From Labia minor (lineage: Eukaryota; Arthropoda; Insecta; Dermaptera; Spongiphoridae): DNA of 64,000 nt. Below the pieces are notes generated by a model. That model did no database searches and had not been told where the DNA came from. It saw only the letters and a list, made by a program, of their open reading frames with translations. The DNA is taken from the NCBI GenBank assembly GCA_963082975.1, contig OY720344.1, positions 81,332,053-81,396,052 of the forward strand. Reading direction: 5' to 3'. Position numbers and translations under genes: made by a program. Below are positions 24,201 through 36,314 of the stretch, piece after piece. Every line of letters begins with the position of its first letter. The stretch's first letter is position 1.

Positions 24201-27200
24201 AATAATTTTTTTAAAAAAATGATCTCATATAAACATATAAAAAATTTGAGTAAGTGCATAAACCATTGAAACTGATCAGCTCAGTTATTAAAAATAATAT
24301 ATGTACCATTGCGTAATAAGATGGCATTGTTCTTAAATAATTTTGCCATTGTGTTCGCCATTCATTTGTTGGTTTACATCGATGAATTTTAAATAGTTCA
24401 TCAAGAAGAGGAAGTAGAACTGGATAATTATATGGCATTACAAAAAGATTCACACAGGAAAGATTTGTACTGGCTTTCAAATATCCGAAAGGGTGTCCAA
24501 CATCAGAATTTTTATAACTATTCATCACAAAAACCTAAAAAAAAAAAATTAGTTATTAGTTAATCAGGCAAAATAACTAATTAGTCCTTTAATTGCTAGT
24601 TGACAAGTTTTTAGCAAGCATTGCACCGAGTTTTAAAAGAATGTCTTAAGTCCTCCGACAACCCAATCTCAGTCCCTTTCTAACTGGCCCTGTTGATTCC
24701 CTCTCTCCATCTTTCTCTAGGTCTTCTCTTTCTTCTTCCCGTTATTGACAATGTTATTATTTGTTTTAAGAATCAATTACATATCTTCTATTCTATTCAG
24801 GTGACCATACCATATTAGATATTTATACGTTTTATTGTGTGTTTCATTAATACTAAAATGATAAAAGTACAAACCTGCCAACAAGTTGTATTTTGTTTTC
24901 TTGCAAGAATATATTGCGTTAAAGGACTTGGTTCTAGTTCATATTTATCAAATGGTAAATTTTCGATTACCATAGGCTCTTGACTTGTACAAGTAAATTT
25001 TACATTAGGATGAGCAGATCGTGCTGGCTAAAATGAATGAATAATTTAAAAAAATACAATAAATTTATTTTGAGAATATTTCTATATATTTACTAGAGAA
25101 GTAGCTCCAGATTCAGGCCAAAATGATTCTGGAATTGGCCAATATCCAATGGCAAATCCTCCTTTTTGTTGCTGTCTAGGGACATAAATAAGCCGCCGAC
25201 ATTGATGCCAAGGTGAATTGGTAAGCCCTTGAAGACTTCCATTAGCTCGAATCTAAAAAAAAAAATCACTTAGCTAAAAATATATATATATATTTGGATT
25301 AAATGAATAAAAAAATTTTTGAGTAGTTAAGGTATTAAAAACAAAAATAATTTATTTACTTACTCCATTTCTACTGTTGCCATCCTCATCACAAATGACC
25401 ATACAATCTCTTTCACCATTATCACGAGAATCCGAATCCATAAAATCACCATCAGATTTGTCGGAAATGGGCATCGGGTCCGGCCCAATTTTTTCAAAAT
25501 TAATTACAACTCCACTTTGCACTTTTTGTACTAGACTTTCAATACATTGATGCATAACTCGCTGTGAGGTAACACAATAAGATCGACCACCCGTAACTTC
25601 ACACATTGCATCAATTGGAGAGGTATCACTTGCAACCATGCCTTCACGTTCTACAGCAGGTGTACCTGTTAGTCGAAGAACTAAAGAAAAGAGTCGTTGA
25701 TCCCATCGAAATGGCTCACGAGTCAATTCAAATCCAGGAATTGGAGAATGCATAGGCAAATTGAACTAAAAAACAAAAAACAAAAAATAATTAAAAAAAA
25801 ATTAAAAGAAAACGAAAAGATAGTCTCAGATGTTCCCTTTTCAAAAAATTTAAATTAAAGTTCTCAAATTTTTTATTTCAATGAATTTTATACTTAAAGC
25901 ATCAATTCGAAATAATTTAAAGTTTTACAAAAAAGTCTACGTTGAATGGTTAAATAAAAATCATAAGTAATAATGAATTACTTAGATATGAATTATTTTA
26001 AGAAAAATTAATTACCTCTTCTTGAACGCCTGTTGAATTAGATAGTTTTCCACCATCTGTGATAATAACTATAACAGCCGGTTCCAAATAATAGGGACAT
26101 CGTCCTTGACCATAAGTATCAATGCCCGTTTGCATTCGATTTATATTTAAAACATCAAAAGTTTGCTTAAGGGCAGCTCCCATTGAAGTCATGCCTACGC
26201 ATGAAAGGTTTTTTAACTCGTTCATGAAGGTAGCTATATTTTCCTTCCATCCCGCCTAGAAAATAAATATAATAATTAGAATATATTTACTAAATTATTA
26301 AAAAAAAAACAACTTATTTTAGAATTATTATCAATTTTATAAAAATAAAAACAGTAACCAAATTATTATGTTTAATATTGTTTTTTTAAAAACACAATTT
26401 GATATAATTTATTTTTTTAGAAAATTTGGGTTACATAGGACAGGGCTTTTTTGAAATTGGTACCACAGAAACATCCATCAAAAAGTTCAGGCATCTCTAA
26501 AATGATTTCGTTAATATGTAACTGTACTGTACTATAAGTACCACGATCAGGCTGTAAGGTACCACAGTTTGAGAACCTTTGAATTAGCATATTTAATTTG
26601 TGATTTGAAAGTTGTAAATTGTTATAATTTATAATAATTTTATTTTATTCAGATATAAGTACATTTCAACAATTTTTTTATATTAATTGAAATTATGATC
26701 GTTATTTTTGTTAAATTTTTTTTAGAAATGTGATATTTATTTAAATTCTAATTGGTTTTAAAATAATTTTATAGAAATACTTTAAAAAAATATTATTAAT
26801 AACAATAAAATAGGCGGTTTACTAAATATAAAAAAATCGGTAAACATAAAGCAATAGATTTTCCGTGAACCTATTCAGGTCATAAATCAATTCAAGTCAT
26901 ACAAAATTAAAACATAACAGAACAGAAAAGGTAAATGAAACAAAAATTTTTAAAAAAATAATGTATGAATAATTATGACGTAGTTTAGATTGACTTCATC
27001 TTTTTATAATCATTTAAATAATATATTGCTTTTTATTCTCTCTAGGAGGCGGGGTTGGGGGAGGGGGAGGAAGAGGCTCCACATTAAAAACTGACATTAT
27101 ATACATGTATATGTAATGCAATTTCAAGAGTAATTTTATATATTTTATTATTTACAATAAATAGGATTAATTTGTGTAATTTAAATGAATTAATAATAAA

Positions 27201-28627
27201 AGAACAAAATAAGAAATTAGTAAGGGGAGCAGACAAAATTGACGCTACAATTAACAATTTAAGTCAATATATATATATATAAGAATAAAATAAATAATTT
27301 ATTTATTTGAATTTATTATTTTAAAATATTATATTATTGTTAATAGTAGTGTCCTAGCAAATGAAATAATAACTTTTGATAAATAAAATTTAAGCGCTAT
27401 ATTAATATATTCATAAAATAAATTCATACATTATTAATTTACCTCTTCCCCTTAAGTGAGTATGTAAAGTTGGTTACAATATTTACATAAAATGTATTTA
27501 AATATATATATATATATATATATATGTGTATATATATATATGTATTTTTCTTAAATTATTTTATTTTATAACAGGTTAATTTGTAAAAGTGTATATAATA
27601 AATATACATAAATTATTACAATAAAAGGATTGATTATATACAATCTTATAGATGAAATTTAGGTTATAAAAAATTTAAAATTAAAAAAAAAAAAAATTTG
27701 ATTAATTGCTTACTTTAATATTATGAGGTGGCTCTTCAAATGTGAGCAGCATATATCTATCAACTCGACTCTCTGGAGATCTCTGTCGAACCTGAAAATA
27801 TTTATTTTTTTTTCTAATAAAATTCAATTCTAAGGGGAATTATGTTCTTTTTAGTAAGTATTATTCAATTAATGAAAAATCTTTTTAAAACAGATGTGAT
27901 GAAAGATTAATTTTAATTAATATTTTTGATTATCAATTAGGGAAATATTAATTTGAATAAATAATAAAATAAATAAATAAATATATGGAGAGAAAAAAAG
28001 ATGAAAGTTATATCATTTATAAAAAAGATTGTATAATTTAAAATCATGGAATTATAAATGATGATGATGTAGTAATGCAATTGAGAAAGCCGTGATAAAT
28101 AAATTTATTCTCTTGAATATTCTTTTATTAAATAACATACATTTCTAATATAATAAAATTATTATTTATTTTTTATTTATTCAATTACCAATACTTTTTT
28201 ATTTTTATAATTGACAACTAACAAGAAAATATAAGTATAATTATTAAAGATAAAATATTATTTAATTATATTATTAAATAATAATAATAAGATATATTAA
28301 AAATTTTTAAATAATATTGAAAAAATTTACAGGACAATATAAATAATATATAAGCTGATGAGTATTTGAATAACAATAAAAATAAAATAAAAGATGAATT
28401 ATAGGATATTTAATAAATTATAAATTTACGAGAAATAATTCGTGTGATTTAAATTTTTAAATAGACATTGATTTTTTTAACTTGATTCCCGCCTAGAGCG
28501 AGATACTTACCTTGACAAAAGTTTCGACTGCGCCCTTAGCAACATCGAGCAAGGTAGGTCGTCCGCCTAAATAAACCCGTTGGTTCATAGACGCTGAAGT
28601 GTCTATTAAAAACACTATAATAGTCAT
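21215..28627 (-). CDS. INTS6: Integrator complex subunit 6
   Basis: Eleven exons join in phase: 28627-28511, 27791-27714, 26255-26016, 25765-25364, 25252-25094, 25027-24875, 24534-24307, 23466-23199, 23043-22712, 22599-21825 and 21474-21215. They give 3012 nt and 1003 residues; human INTS6 is 887. Integrator is the nuclear complex that cleaves nascent snRNAs and attenuates RNA polymerase II, and INTS6 helps recruit PP2A. The N-terminus is a von Willebrand A domain with an intact MIDAS motif (FLIDTSASMN), the T loop in GMTSMGAAL and VIVIITDGGK. Conserved INTS6 segments follow (LPMHSPIPGFELTREPFRWD; GGFAIGYWPIPESFWPESGA). A low-complexity Pro/Ser region (residues 660-900) contains an unbroken proline run near residue 874. 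The C-terminal helix VRDKIYQEIRRPGRN then TLEMKQKIVKDAIRESGRFK is the family's conserved tail. Confidence 0.95.
23645..23917. mobile_element. piggyBac-type palindromic MITE in INTS6 intron 7
   Basis: A 265-bp element (23649-23913) is bounded by TTAA on both sides. Its two arms, about 105 bp each, are essentially perfect inverted repeats starting GGGAATTTTTATTAAAAGAC. The short centre holds two tandem copies of a 27-bp unit starting GTACGCTTGCTCCAATTCAA. The TTAA target and GGG/CCC outer bases fit piggyBac superfamily behaviour. It has no coding capacity. Confidence 0.8.
24600..24840 (-). mobile_element. Degenerate LINE C-terminal tail in INTS6 intron 6
   Basis: Minus-strand translation gives fragments such as YGHLNRIEDM, GKKKEKT and ERD-DWVVGGLKTFF separated by stops. 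This is the order expected at the end of an APE-type LINE polyprotein (YGHv.Rm....rG..kR.W). The local base composition is much richer in C and T than the surrounding intron, also pointing to an insertion. Confidence 0.5.
27485..27550. repeat. (TA)n microsatellite in INTS6 intron 2
   Basis: Alternating TA with a few TG steps. It is one of many such tracts; similar tracts occur at 29440-29515, 29565-29605 and 61018-61054. Confidence 0.9.
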
Positions 28628-30568
28628 TTTTAAGAACCAATTCTAGTCTTAATATCATTGAACCACTGTTACTTAAAGGGAATAGATATTTGTACATAGA
28701 AAGTGAAGCGCGGATTGAATTAAAATTGACGTCTTTACTCGTTGGTAGTCAAAACTCAACTGACTCAAATGCCCTCTTCGAAGCTAAGTCAGGCGACATC
28801 CATTTGTGATTTCAAAACAAAAAAAAATAATAAAATAAAAACTCAAACTTTTCAATAAAATAATAACTCAATTAATATTTTCAAATCAATAAATAAAAAT
28901 AAAAATTATGAAATCGTGCTCTAACCTAGGCCACAAGTTATTTTTTCAATATCTTTTGTGGTTATAATTTAAGTCTTGACAAACTCATTAGTGAAAATGT
29001 TTTTGTTTAGTTTAAATGAACAAACAAATGAGAATTTAAACTAAAAAATGAATAAATAATTAAATTAAATGTAAATAATAGGAAAAATTTTTATGATTTT
29101 CTGAGAAAGAATTGTGATAATAAAATAAGAATATAACAAAAGGTTTCCTAAGTGAAAACGAGAATATATTGGCAGCCATTGCTATGACGTCACACGAGCG
29201 CCATATTTGTTTTATCGTTTTAAGTTTGAGCGTCAAATATAAATATTTTCATAATAAATATATATAATTATTTATTATATATATTTATATTAAAAATTTA
29301 TTTTATTTATATCTATATTTGATAATTAATAATCGAAATTTTATTTTCTACAATACAATTTTTATTAAAAATAAACAAAATCATATAAATTGATTTTTTC
29401 ATATATAATTTTATTATAATTGTAAAATTTATATTTAAATATATATATATATATATATTATATATTATATTAATTATACTAAGAATTTATATATATATAT
29501 ATATATACAATTAATTATATTCATATTCATTTTCCATTAAATAACCCAAAAGATAAATTGATAAAAAAATATATATATATATAATATCTATAATATATAT
29601 AATCGCAAAAAATAAATCATTTGAATATTTTTATTATTTTTACATAAAAAAGTAAGTAAATTTTTGTATTTAATATTAATAAAAAAATATTTATTCTTTC
29701 AATAATTTTAATATATATATATATTGTGTAAAAGTTTTTTAGGACATTTAGATTTTATATGCCAGAGACTGTATAAAAAAGATTAGGCTGGAAAGAAGTG
29801 ATTCTCAGGTCAATTGTATGAGAAAAATTACTTTAAAACAAAGTATTTATTTGCTTAAACAAGTGATATATATGATTTGGTATTAAAAAAACATTTTCCT
29901 AAAATTAGTTATTTGATATTTGGACTGATTTGTAAAGATACAAAATTAAAATATATTATTACAAGTGAATTTATATTAAGTGCCTTATCTAAAATCTTAT
30001 TCTAAATAAATTAAAGTTAAATGAATATTGGAACTTCGTATATTTAATTATTAATTTTCTAAAATCTTTTTACAAAATTAAATCTTCAAGTAATGAGTGT
30101 CTCTCTTATTATTTTATATTATTTAATCGTAGTGAGTTTTCATTAATTATCAAACATAAGTATATTAATTTGAGAATAAAATTATAATTTATAAAATTCA
30201 TTGTTTAACTTATAATTTTCATATTGAATTTAAATAATTATATTTAAATATTACCGAAAGATGGTCTATTACTTTTTAATTAATTTTTAGAATAACGAGC
30301 AATTTAACATTCTTAATAAGATATATATTTTCTTAGAATTTAAATTGAAAGTGTGATAGCAGAGTCAAATAATTTTTCTTATAGTATATGTTTCATCAAA
30401 AATCTATTATTTTACTGGATAAATATTATCAATTTTTACTCATTTATATATCAATTAGTCAATTCATATTTTAATCATTAAATAAATAAATATTCATATC
30501 TTTAAATAAACTAGTTAGACCTTTGGTGAACACTTCATATAACTTAGTACATTTAAACATCTTATAAC
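28628..30568. other. INTS6 upstream / divergent intergenic region
   Basis: This holds the INTS6 5' flank. A relatively GC-rich patch at 29170-29215 contains TGACGTCA (29185-29192) and GCGCCATATTTG, which could be a promoter element about 560 bp upstream of the ATG. TGACGTCA also occurs inside dispersed repeats at 5520-5545 and 60063, so this is weak evidence. The rest is AT-rich with (TA)n tracts. Confidence 0.4.
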
Positions 30569-30640
30569 CAGGGCCGTATAAAAAGGGGACGAGAGGGCAA
30601 CGTCCCCGTTAGTATTGAAGGGGCGCTGGCAGCGTCTATA
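30569..30640. mobile_element. hAT-like terminal fragment
   Basis: Starts CAGGGCCGTATAAAAAGGGG and continues GC-rich to about 30635. It resembles the CAGGGCCG ends at 20 and 37519. No partner end was found before the next repeat begins near 30700. Confidence 0.4.
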
Positions 30641-30714
30641 TTATAAAAAAATTTAATCATGTTTGTATTCAAGTTAAAAAATAATCTAAAATATTAAATA
30701 TTTTTTGTGTAATG

Positions 30715-31275
30715 GTGTAATTTTTACTCTCGCCAGAGATCACGAAAATTTTCGATGTCGAGATTTTTTTTTTTCGTTTTGAAGGTCCCTGAGTCATTTT
30801 CACTAATGTTGAGAAAAATATCTCTGTGTGTGTATGTGTGTGTATGTAGACAAGATTACTCAAAAACGGTTTGAGCTAGAATAATGAAATTTGATACATG
30901 GACATTATTCAAAATTCCTAGTTTTCTATCAACTTTTGAGAAATGTAGCGCAACCGGAAGAGGGTCATTACCTACCACGTTTTGATTTTTTTTCCTCTAT
31001 AGTAACCTTAAAAATAAAGATATATGTTTGATATTTTTCAGAAGAATTAAGAATTGTATAAAACTGCTATATCTAGAATTTCAGCTTGATTTATTTGCTG
31101 AAAGTACCGGAATTAATTTTTTAACACTGCAAATCACGCGCCACGTGCTGGTTTAATAAATATTATTTATGAATTTTATTTTATAATTTAATTAATTAAA
31201 TTTAATTGAATATAATATATGTTATTTAATTCAATTCAAATTGCGAGATAGTCGAGTGGAGACACTCCAGCTTAT
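30715..31275 (+). repeat. Dispersed repeat B, copy 1
   Basis: A repeat of about 560-620 bp that recurs in the same orientation at 36160-36785 and 61965-62580. Shared blocks include ATCACGAAAATTTTCGATGT, a (TG)n microsatellite, AAAACGGTTTGAGCTAGAAT, CAACCGGAAGAGGGTCATTA and TGCGAGATAGTCGAGTGGAG. In the two better copies the start ACTATCTCG and the terminal CGAGATAGT (CGAGATGGT at 36750) are inverted. Copy 1 has a diverged start. No reading frame is conserved among copies. Confidence 0.8.
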
Positions 31276-31335
31276 TTATCTTGGCCCCAGAAGCAAATTA
31301 TCCTTAGTGTCATCCTCCACATACTAAATAAAAAA

Positions 31336-31500
31336 TAAGTTGACCTGTGGCCAGGCACAAAACCGACCGAAGGTTTGAAATACATCATGCTAAAAATACT
31401 TTTTTCTGTTAAAATGTATGATTCGTGGAGATATGTAAATACTCCCACATGTGAAATTTGGTGTGAAAACAATACCTCCCTTACTATCGTCGGTCGGTAA
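31336..31500 (-). repeat. Dispersed repeat A, short copy
   Basis: Reverse-oriented short version of the repeat at 5095-5733. It shares GTTGACCTGTGGCCAGG, ACCGACCGA, the GTATGATTCGTGGAGATATG core and the terminal CTATCGTCGGTCGGT. The middle 450 bp is absent, so the unit is bounded by ACCGACCG and CGGTCGGT. Confidence 0.75.
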
Positions 31501-31769
31501 TACTTACTATCTAATTTTCAGAGATTTTGTAAAATATATAAAATTCTTAAATATATTACTTAATTAATTTTTATATATAAATATTATTTAATTGTGATTG
31601 AGGTCTTCTTATTTTTGATCTTTGGAAAATTTTGATAATTTATATTTATTATGAAAAGTCGAATTAATAGTGATTTTTCTATTGTAAAAAATTATTTATA
31701 TGTATAAATTAAATTTCAAGACAATATCTACTAAATTCTAAACTTTTTTTTTTTAAATTCACGGCTCTT

Positions 31770-31985
31770 AACCAATTTGTTTTTTACCACGTTTTTCTTA
31801 GCTTGCTTTCTTGTTTGTTTATTTATCTGTTCGCGTCAAATCTTGCAATCGAAATTTCGACCACTTCCAGTCATCCAATCGCTCTGAAACTTTTCAGAGT
31901 TATGTATTCTGGATGACAATACAATAAAATAACACATTCGTAGCTTGCAAGTGTTTAATTAGAGCATAATTAATGAATATTTGTA
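31770..31985 (+). repeat. Dispersed repeat C, copy 1
   Basis: About 200 bp from TTTACCACGTTTTTCTTAGC to TTAGAGCATAATTAATGAAT. It is nearly identical to 33095-33303, including GAAATTTCGACCACTTCCAG and TATTCTGGATGACAATACAA. No coding content. Confidence 0.85.
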
Positions 31986-31989
31986 TTTT

Positions 31990-33090
31990 GTTAACTTAAA
32001 AAGGAGAAACAATAATAATACAACAAAAGGCCCTTTCCAAAACTTACCTTTCTCAATACATAATACAAAAGAAGAAAACAACAAAAGGGACTTTGTCAAA
32101 ACATTAAAAATAAATAATACAGATGTCCATAGTCCGCTTGTTTAAAAAAATATTCAAGAGTTGATTCTAGTATGTATTAAATATATTCAATATATTAAAT
32201 ATTAAATATATTATTTTTGATCTAAACGAATAGAGAATGGATTTTACATAAAATTTGTAATCATTTCACAAATTAATAATATAATAAATGACACATTGTG
32301 AATTGACGATAAAAATAAATATATTTCATTAGATCTTATTTTATTATACTAGCAAAAATTGTATAAATATATTTTTAATTTTCTTTCGAAATTAATTAAA
32401 AAATTTTAAAATATTTTAAATATAAAAAATATTGATACAATATCTAATACAAAAACGAGGCGGGATGCAAATATAATACATTAATTAATAATAATAATCA
32501 AAATATTAAAATCCGTTTAAATAAGAAGTTTGAAAAAATGTTCAGGTCGCTCCCCTCCAACTAAATGACAGTCCTGATCGTATGTTCCATGCTGCGAATT
32601 AAATTTGGATTAAGCATCATAAATTCTAAAATAATAATTAAATAAATTTCAAATAACGATTAGATATTTATTAAATGAATTACTAATAAATAATATTCAA
32701 TCTAATGAAATAAAGAATCTCTATATATTATATACACGGTAAATGTATTAGAAAAAATAAAAAGCCATTTTTTTTTTATGAAGAATTTTGATTTTTTTAA
32801 ATTATAATTTCTGACTTTTGATTGATTACATTTAAAATCATTTTAAAGTTATAATTTCGTCTTTACAAAGAGAGATAAAAAATTAATAAAATCAAAATAT
32901 TGAAAAAATATAATAGGGAGGTAGAAAAAAGGTTCAAACTCCCCTCTTCTTATTTTTACTTAACGGGTCTTCTGATTGGTTGCCTGTTTCGACACACCTT
33001 TTTTCGACTTAAACGCCACCCTCAATTTCCTTCAGCTATCATTTGCTCTCTGCATCTCACCAAGTCATCATTAGCACTCTTGCTAACTGA
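31990..33090. other. Unassigned intergenic stretch between repeat C copies
   Basis: AT-rich. A C-rich frame at 32900-33090 has no recognisable protein. Nothing further is seen. Confidence 0.45.
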
Positions 33091-33094
33091 GTGT

Positions 33095-33303
33095 ATTTTA
33101 CCACGTTTTTCTTAGCTTGCTTTCTTGTTTGTTTGTTTGTTTATTTATCTGTTCGGGTCAAATCTTGCAATCGAAATTTCGACCACTTCCAGTCATCCAA
33201 TCGCTCTGAAACTTTTCAGAGTAATGTATTCTGGATGACAATACAATAAAATAACACATTCGTAGCTTGCAAGTGTTTAATTAGAGCATAATTAATGAAT
33301 ATA
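33095..33303 (+). repeat. Dispersed repeat C, copy 2
   Basis: Direct copy of 31770-31985 with only scattered substitutions and one extra TTTG step in the GTTTGTTT run. The two copies lie 1.3 kb apart in the same orientation, so they may be the ends of one larger element or two insertions. Confidence 0.85.
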
Positions 33304-33654
33304 ATTTTGTATGGGAAAATCAAAACAAAAAGTGTAAATATTTAAATTTGAAAAAAACCGTTAAAAACCCGTTAAAAGAATAATATAATATATATAATAT
33401 TTAAAATGTAAATAAATTTGAAAGAAGGTATATTAATGTTTTGTACTGTAATTTAGAAAACAAAATTTAAATTTATGATGAGTTTTAGGCAATAAAGAAT
33501 TAAAATATGACAAATTTAAAAATTTCTCTTTATAATTCAATTTAAATTTATTACTTTCAGGATAATAGTATTTCATGACTATTAAAGTCAATCAAAAAAC
33601 TTAAAAGTAGTATAGGTCAAGTGAAATCGATTGCAATATATGAAGACTAAAAAG

Positions 33655-33988
33655 TAGAAAATAATACTTTATATAAAAAAAAAACTTTTTTAAAAAACCA
33701 CGTTTTTAACGCACTAAAAAGAAGAAAATAATTTTTCTGAAACCCCATCTCTTGTTTGTTATTACTGGTTTGGTTAGCCCTCTTTTATAGAGGTGGGGTT
33801 TAAATGACTTTACGTCAAATCAAAATAAATAAAATCTTTTAAAGTTTATCAAAATTTAACCACCTCTTAAAATATCTTTCACTATAACTCTTCATAAAAA
33901 ATAATACTTTATATAAAAAAAAAACTTTTTTAAAAAACCACGTTTTTAACGCACTAAAAAGAAGAAAATAATTTTTCTGAAACCCCAT
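33655..33988 (+). repeat. Pair of about 92-bp direct repeats, 240 bp apart
   Basis: The segment starting AATAATACTTTATATAAAAA and ending TTTTTCTGAAACCCCAT occurs at about 33657-33748 and again, essentially identical, at 33897-33988. Between them lies a short unique spacer. The second copy is followed within 20 bp by the inverted-repeat element at 34008. Confidence 0.85.
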
Positions 33989-34007
33989 AGGTACTGACAT
34001 TACAAAC

Positions 34008-34648
34008 AAGAGATATGATTTGAAGAAAATTTTCTATAACGTAAAACGTGGGGCGCAAATAATAATAAATTTTTTAAATGCAATATAATTTCTTTGATTA
34101 ATTTATTTCAATATCCATGGATTTATATTTTAAGTTTTATATTTTTTACCAGACTTTTTGTAAAAGGGAATATTATTAGTAATCCAACAGAATACTTTTA
34201 TTAATGTAAATTTTTTTTGGAAAATTAATTCCTTAATATTAAATAAACATCTTCAATTTACACTTTAGAAATTTTATTAACATAAATATTAAATATTTGC
34301 TAGAAGTTTTGCAGTAGCAAAATTTAGTTTTAGATTTCTTCAAGTTAAATTTCTTATATTATTTACCAGAATATTGTTAGGATGTCATTTTTTATCAGAA
34401 TTTTTTAAAAGTGAATATTATTAGTAATCTAAAGGTAATCTTTTCATAAATTAAATTTACCTCTTTTAAAAATTTCGATAAGTTATAAGCTTTACTTTTT
34501 GAAGCTAATTAAAATATGAATTCATTTATCCTATTAATTTGTACCTAATAACATTTATTTATAAATTTTTATACGATACAGAATATTTTAGCCATAGTTG
34601 CGCCCCACGTTTTACGTTATAGAAAATTTTCTTCAAATCATATCTCTT
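34008..34648. mobile_element. Unclassified TIR element, about 50-bp inverted ends
   Basis: About 50 bp at 34008-34058 (AAGAGATATGATTTGAAGAA, then ACGTAAAACGTGGGGCGCAA) recur as an essentially perfect reverse complement at 34599-34648. The 540 bp between is AT-rich and non-coding. I could not fix a target duplication. The long, nearly identical termini indicate a fairly young non-autonomous DNA transposon of uncertain superfamily. Confidence 0.7.
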
Positions 34649-34649
34649 A

Positions 34650-35188
34650 AACCTTCGGGTCCTTGCGCCATTCATAGATCAACATAGATCAACCATCATC
34701 AGCTGGAGAAATATGAGTAGGCTGCGCATACAATAGACCTTTAAGGTTATTGTGCGCCTTTAAGGGCAATAGCAGGTGTTTATTTTTAATGAGTAGAAAT
34801 CTACGGTGACCTTTAAGTTTTGCCTCATTGAATTTGCAAGTTTTCAACTTATTTCTTAAAAAAAAACAAAACAATTAAAATAACAAATATATTTTATTTA
34901 TTTTTACTATTTTTTTGCTTCCCCATAAAAAGAGGGGAGGGAGAAGGAGAAAATGTATCTTTAATTATCAATATGTATAACCATTAATAAAAAGTTTTTT
35001 TAAACATATATTTTAAAAAAATAATTCAAGTTTTATTATAAAATAGTATTTTCTTTAAAAATAATAATTTTAATATTATTTTTCTTATATTTTAAATTAA
35101 ACATGACAAAAATATCAATATTATGTTAATTTATTATTATTTTTTTTAGATTTTCGCTAAATACATATTTCATTTATTAATTAAAAAA
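34650..35188. other. Photolyase 5' flank
   Basis: The first 220 bases contain a short minus-strand frame with repeated CTTTAAGG motifs and no recognisable protein. The remainder is AT-rich and presumably holds the photolyase promoter and 5' UTR, but no clear element stands out. Confidence 0.4.
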
Positions 35189-36282
35189 ATGAATACAAGA
35201 TCTAAATCAAATTTAGAAGAGTCAAGTGGACAAAGTAAATCAAGAAAAAGAAAATCAAAAGATTCTACTGAAAATAAAAAGAATGAAAAAATAATTAAAA
35301 CGAGTGAAAAGAAAAATAAATATTCTACTAACCATATAATTAAAAAACATCAATCGGAAATACAAGAAAAAAAAGATGAGTTCATTGCTGATCGTAAAAA
35401 TGAAATACAAATTGATGAGTTTATTAAAAATATTGAAAAACAAAGATATGAGGTAAGAAAATAATTTTTCTAATCAAGTAAAACAGTGTTTCTCAACCTT
35501 TTAGTATTCACGGCCCAAATTTTTAATCATAATTTTCATCGCCCCCCCTCCCCATCGAAAATGTTTTAGAGCATCGCAAAATCATCTGACCTTTTTTTTG
35601 AAAATGTTCAAAGGTTTGCCCACAAAATCATCTTACCTTTTTTTAGAACTATATTGAAAAAAAGTCGGGAATTTTCTCTTGGATATGCTCCCCCCCATGG
35701 AAGCGCGCCCCACAGGTTGGGAATCGCTGAATTAAAGTAATATTGATAGGCTGACCATTCGTACCGTTTTGAACGGGACAGTACCGTTTTATAAGTTAGT
35801 TTTAATCATACCGTCATTTTCATGAAATATACGAATTTGTCCCGTTTTCGCATAATTTGAATGATATTCAATTTTTTTCCTTATTTTTCGTTTTTTTTAA
35901 ATATACAATTATTTGTAAAAATTGTAACTGACATGCGAACAATTTTTTCAAAATATTTCAAAAGAACCTCGTATATTAAATAAAATCATATCATCAGAGG
36001 AGTACAATCGTGCAACTGATAAGTGATAATCTTATTTAATTAAGTACTCCTATTAGTTTAAAATATTATTAAAAAAATAAAATAAAATAATTGTTTTCTA
36101 TAATCATTTTACATTTACAATTATGATATTTTTTTGTTTCTAGTCTTATTTGCAATTACCTTTACTATCTCGTAAGAGATAGTATTGCGATCACGAAAAT
36201 TTTCGATGTTGAGATTTGGATGTTTTTATACGTTTTGAAGGTTCCTGAATCATTTTCACTAAGGTTGAGAAAAATGTCTCTC

Positions 36283-36314
<32 letters not shown>

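Noticed and set aside
29185-29192. TGACGTCA as INTS6 promoter element
   Set aside because: Kept only as a weak note; the same motif occurs inside dispersed repeats near 5520, 5540 and 60063, so it is not specific.
34689-34874. 61-codon minus-strand frame near the photolyase 5' flank
   Set aside because: No recognisable homology; the repeated CTTTAAGG motifs suggest non-coding repeat sequence.
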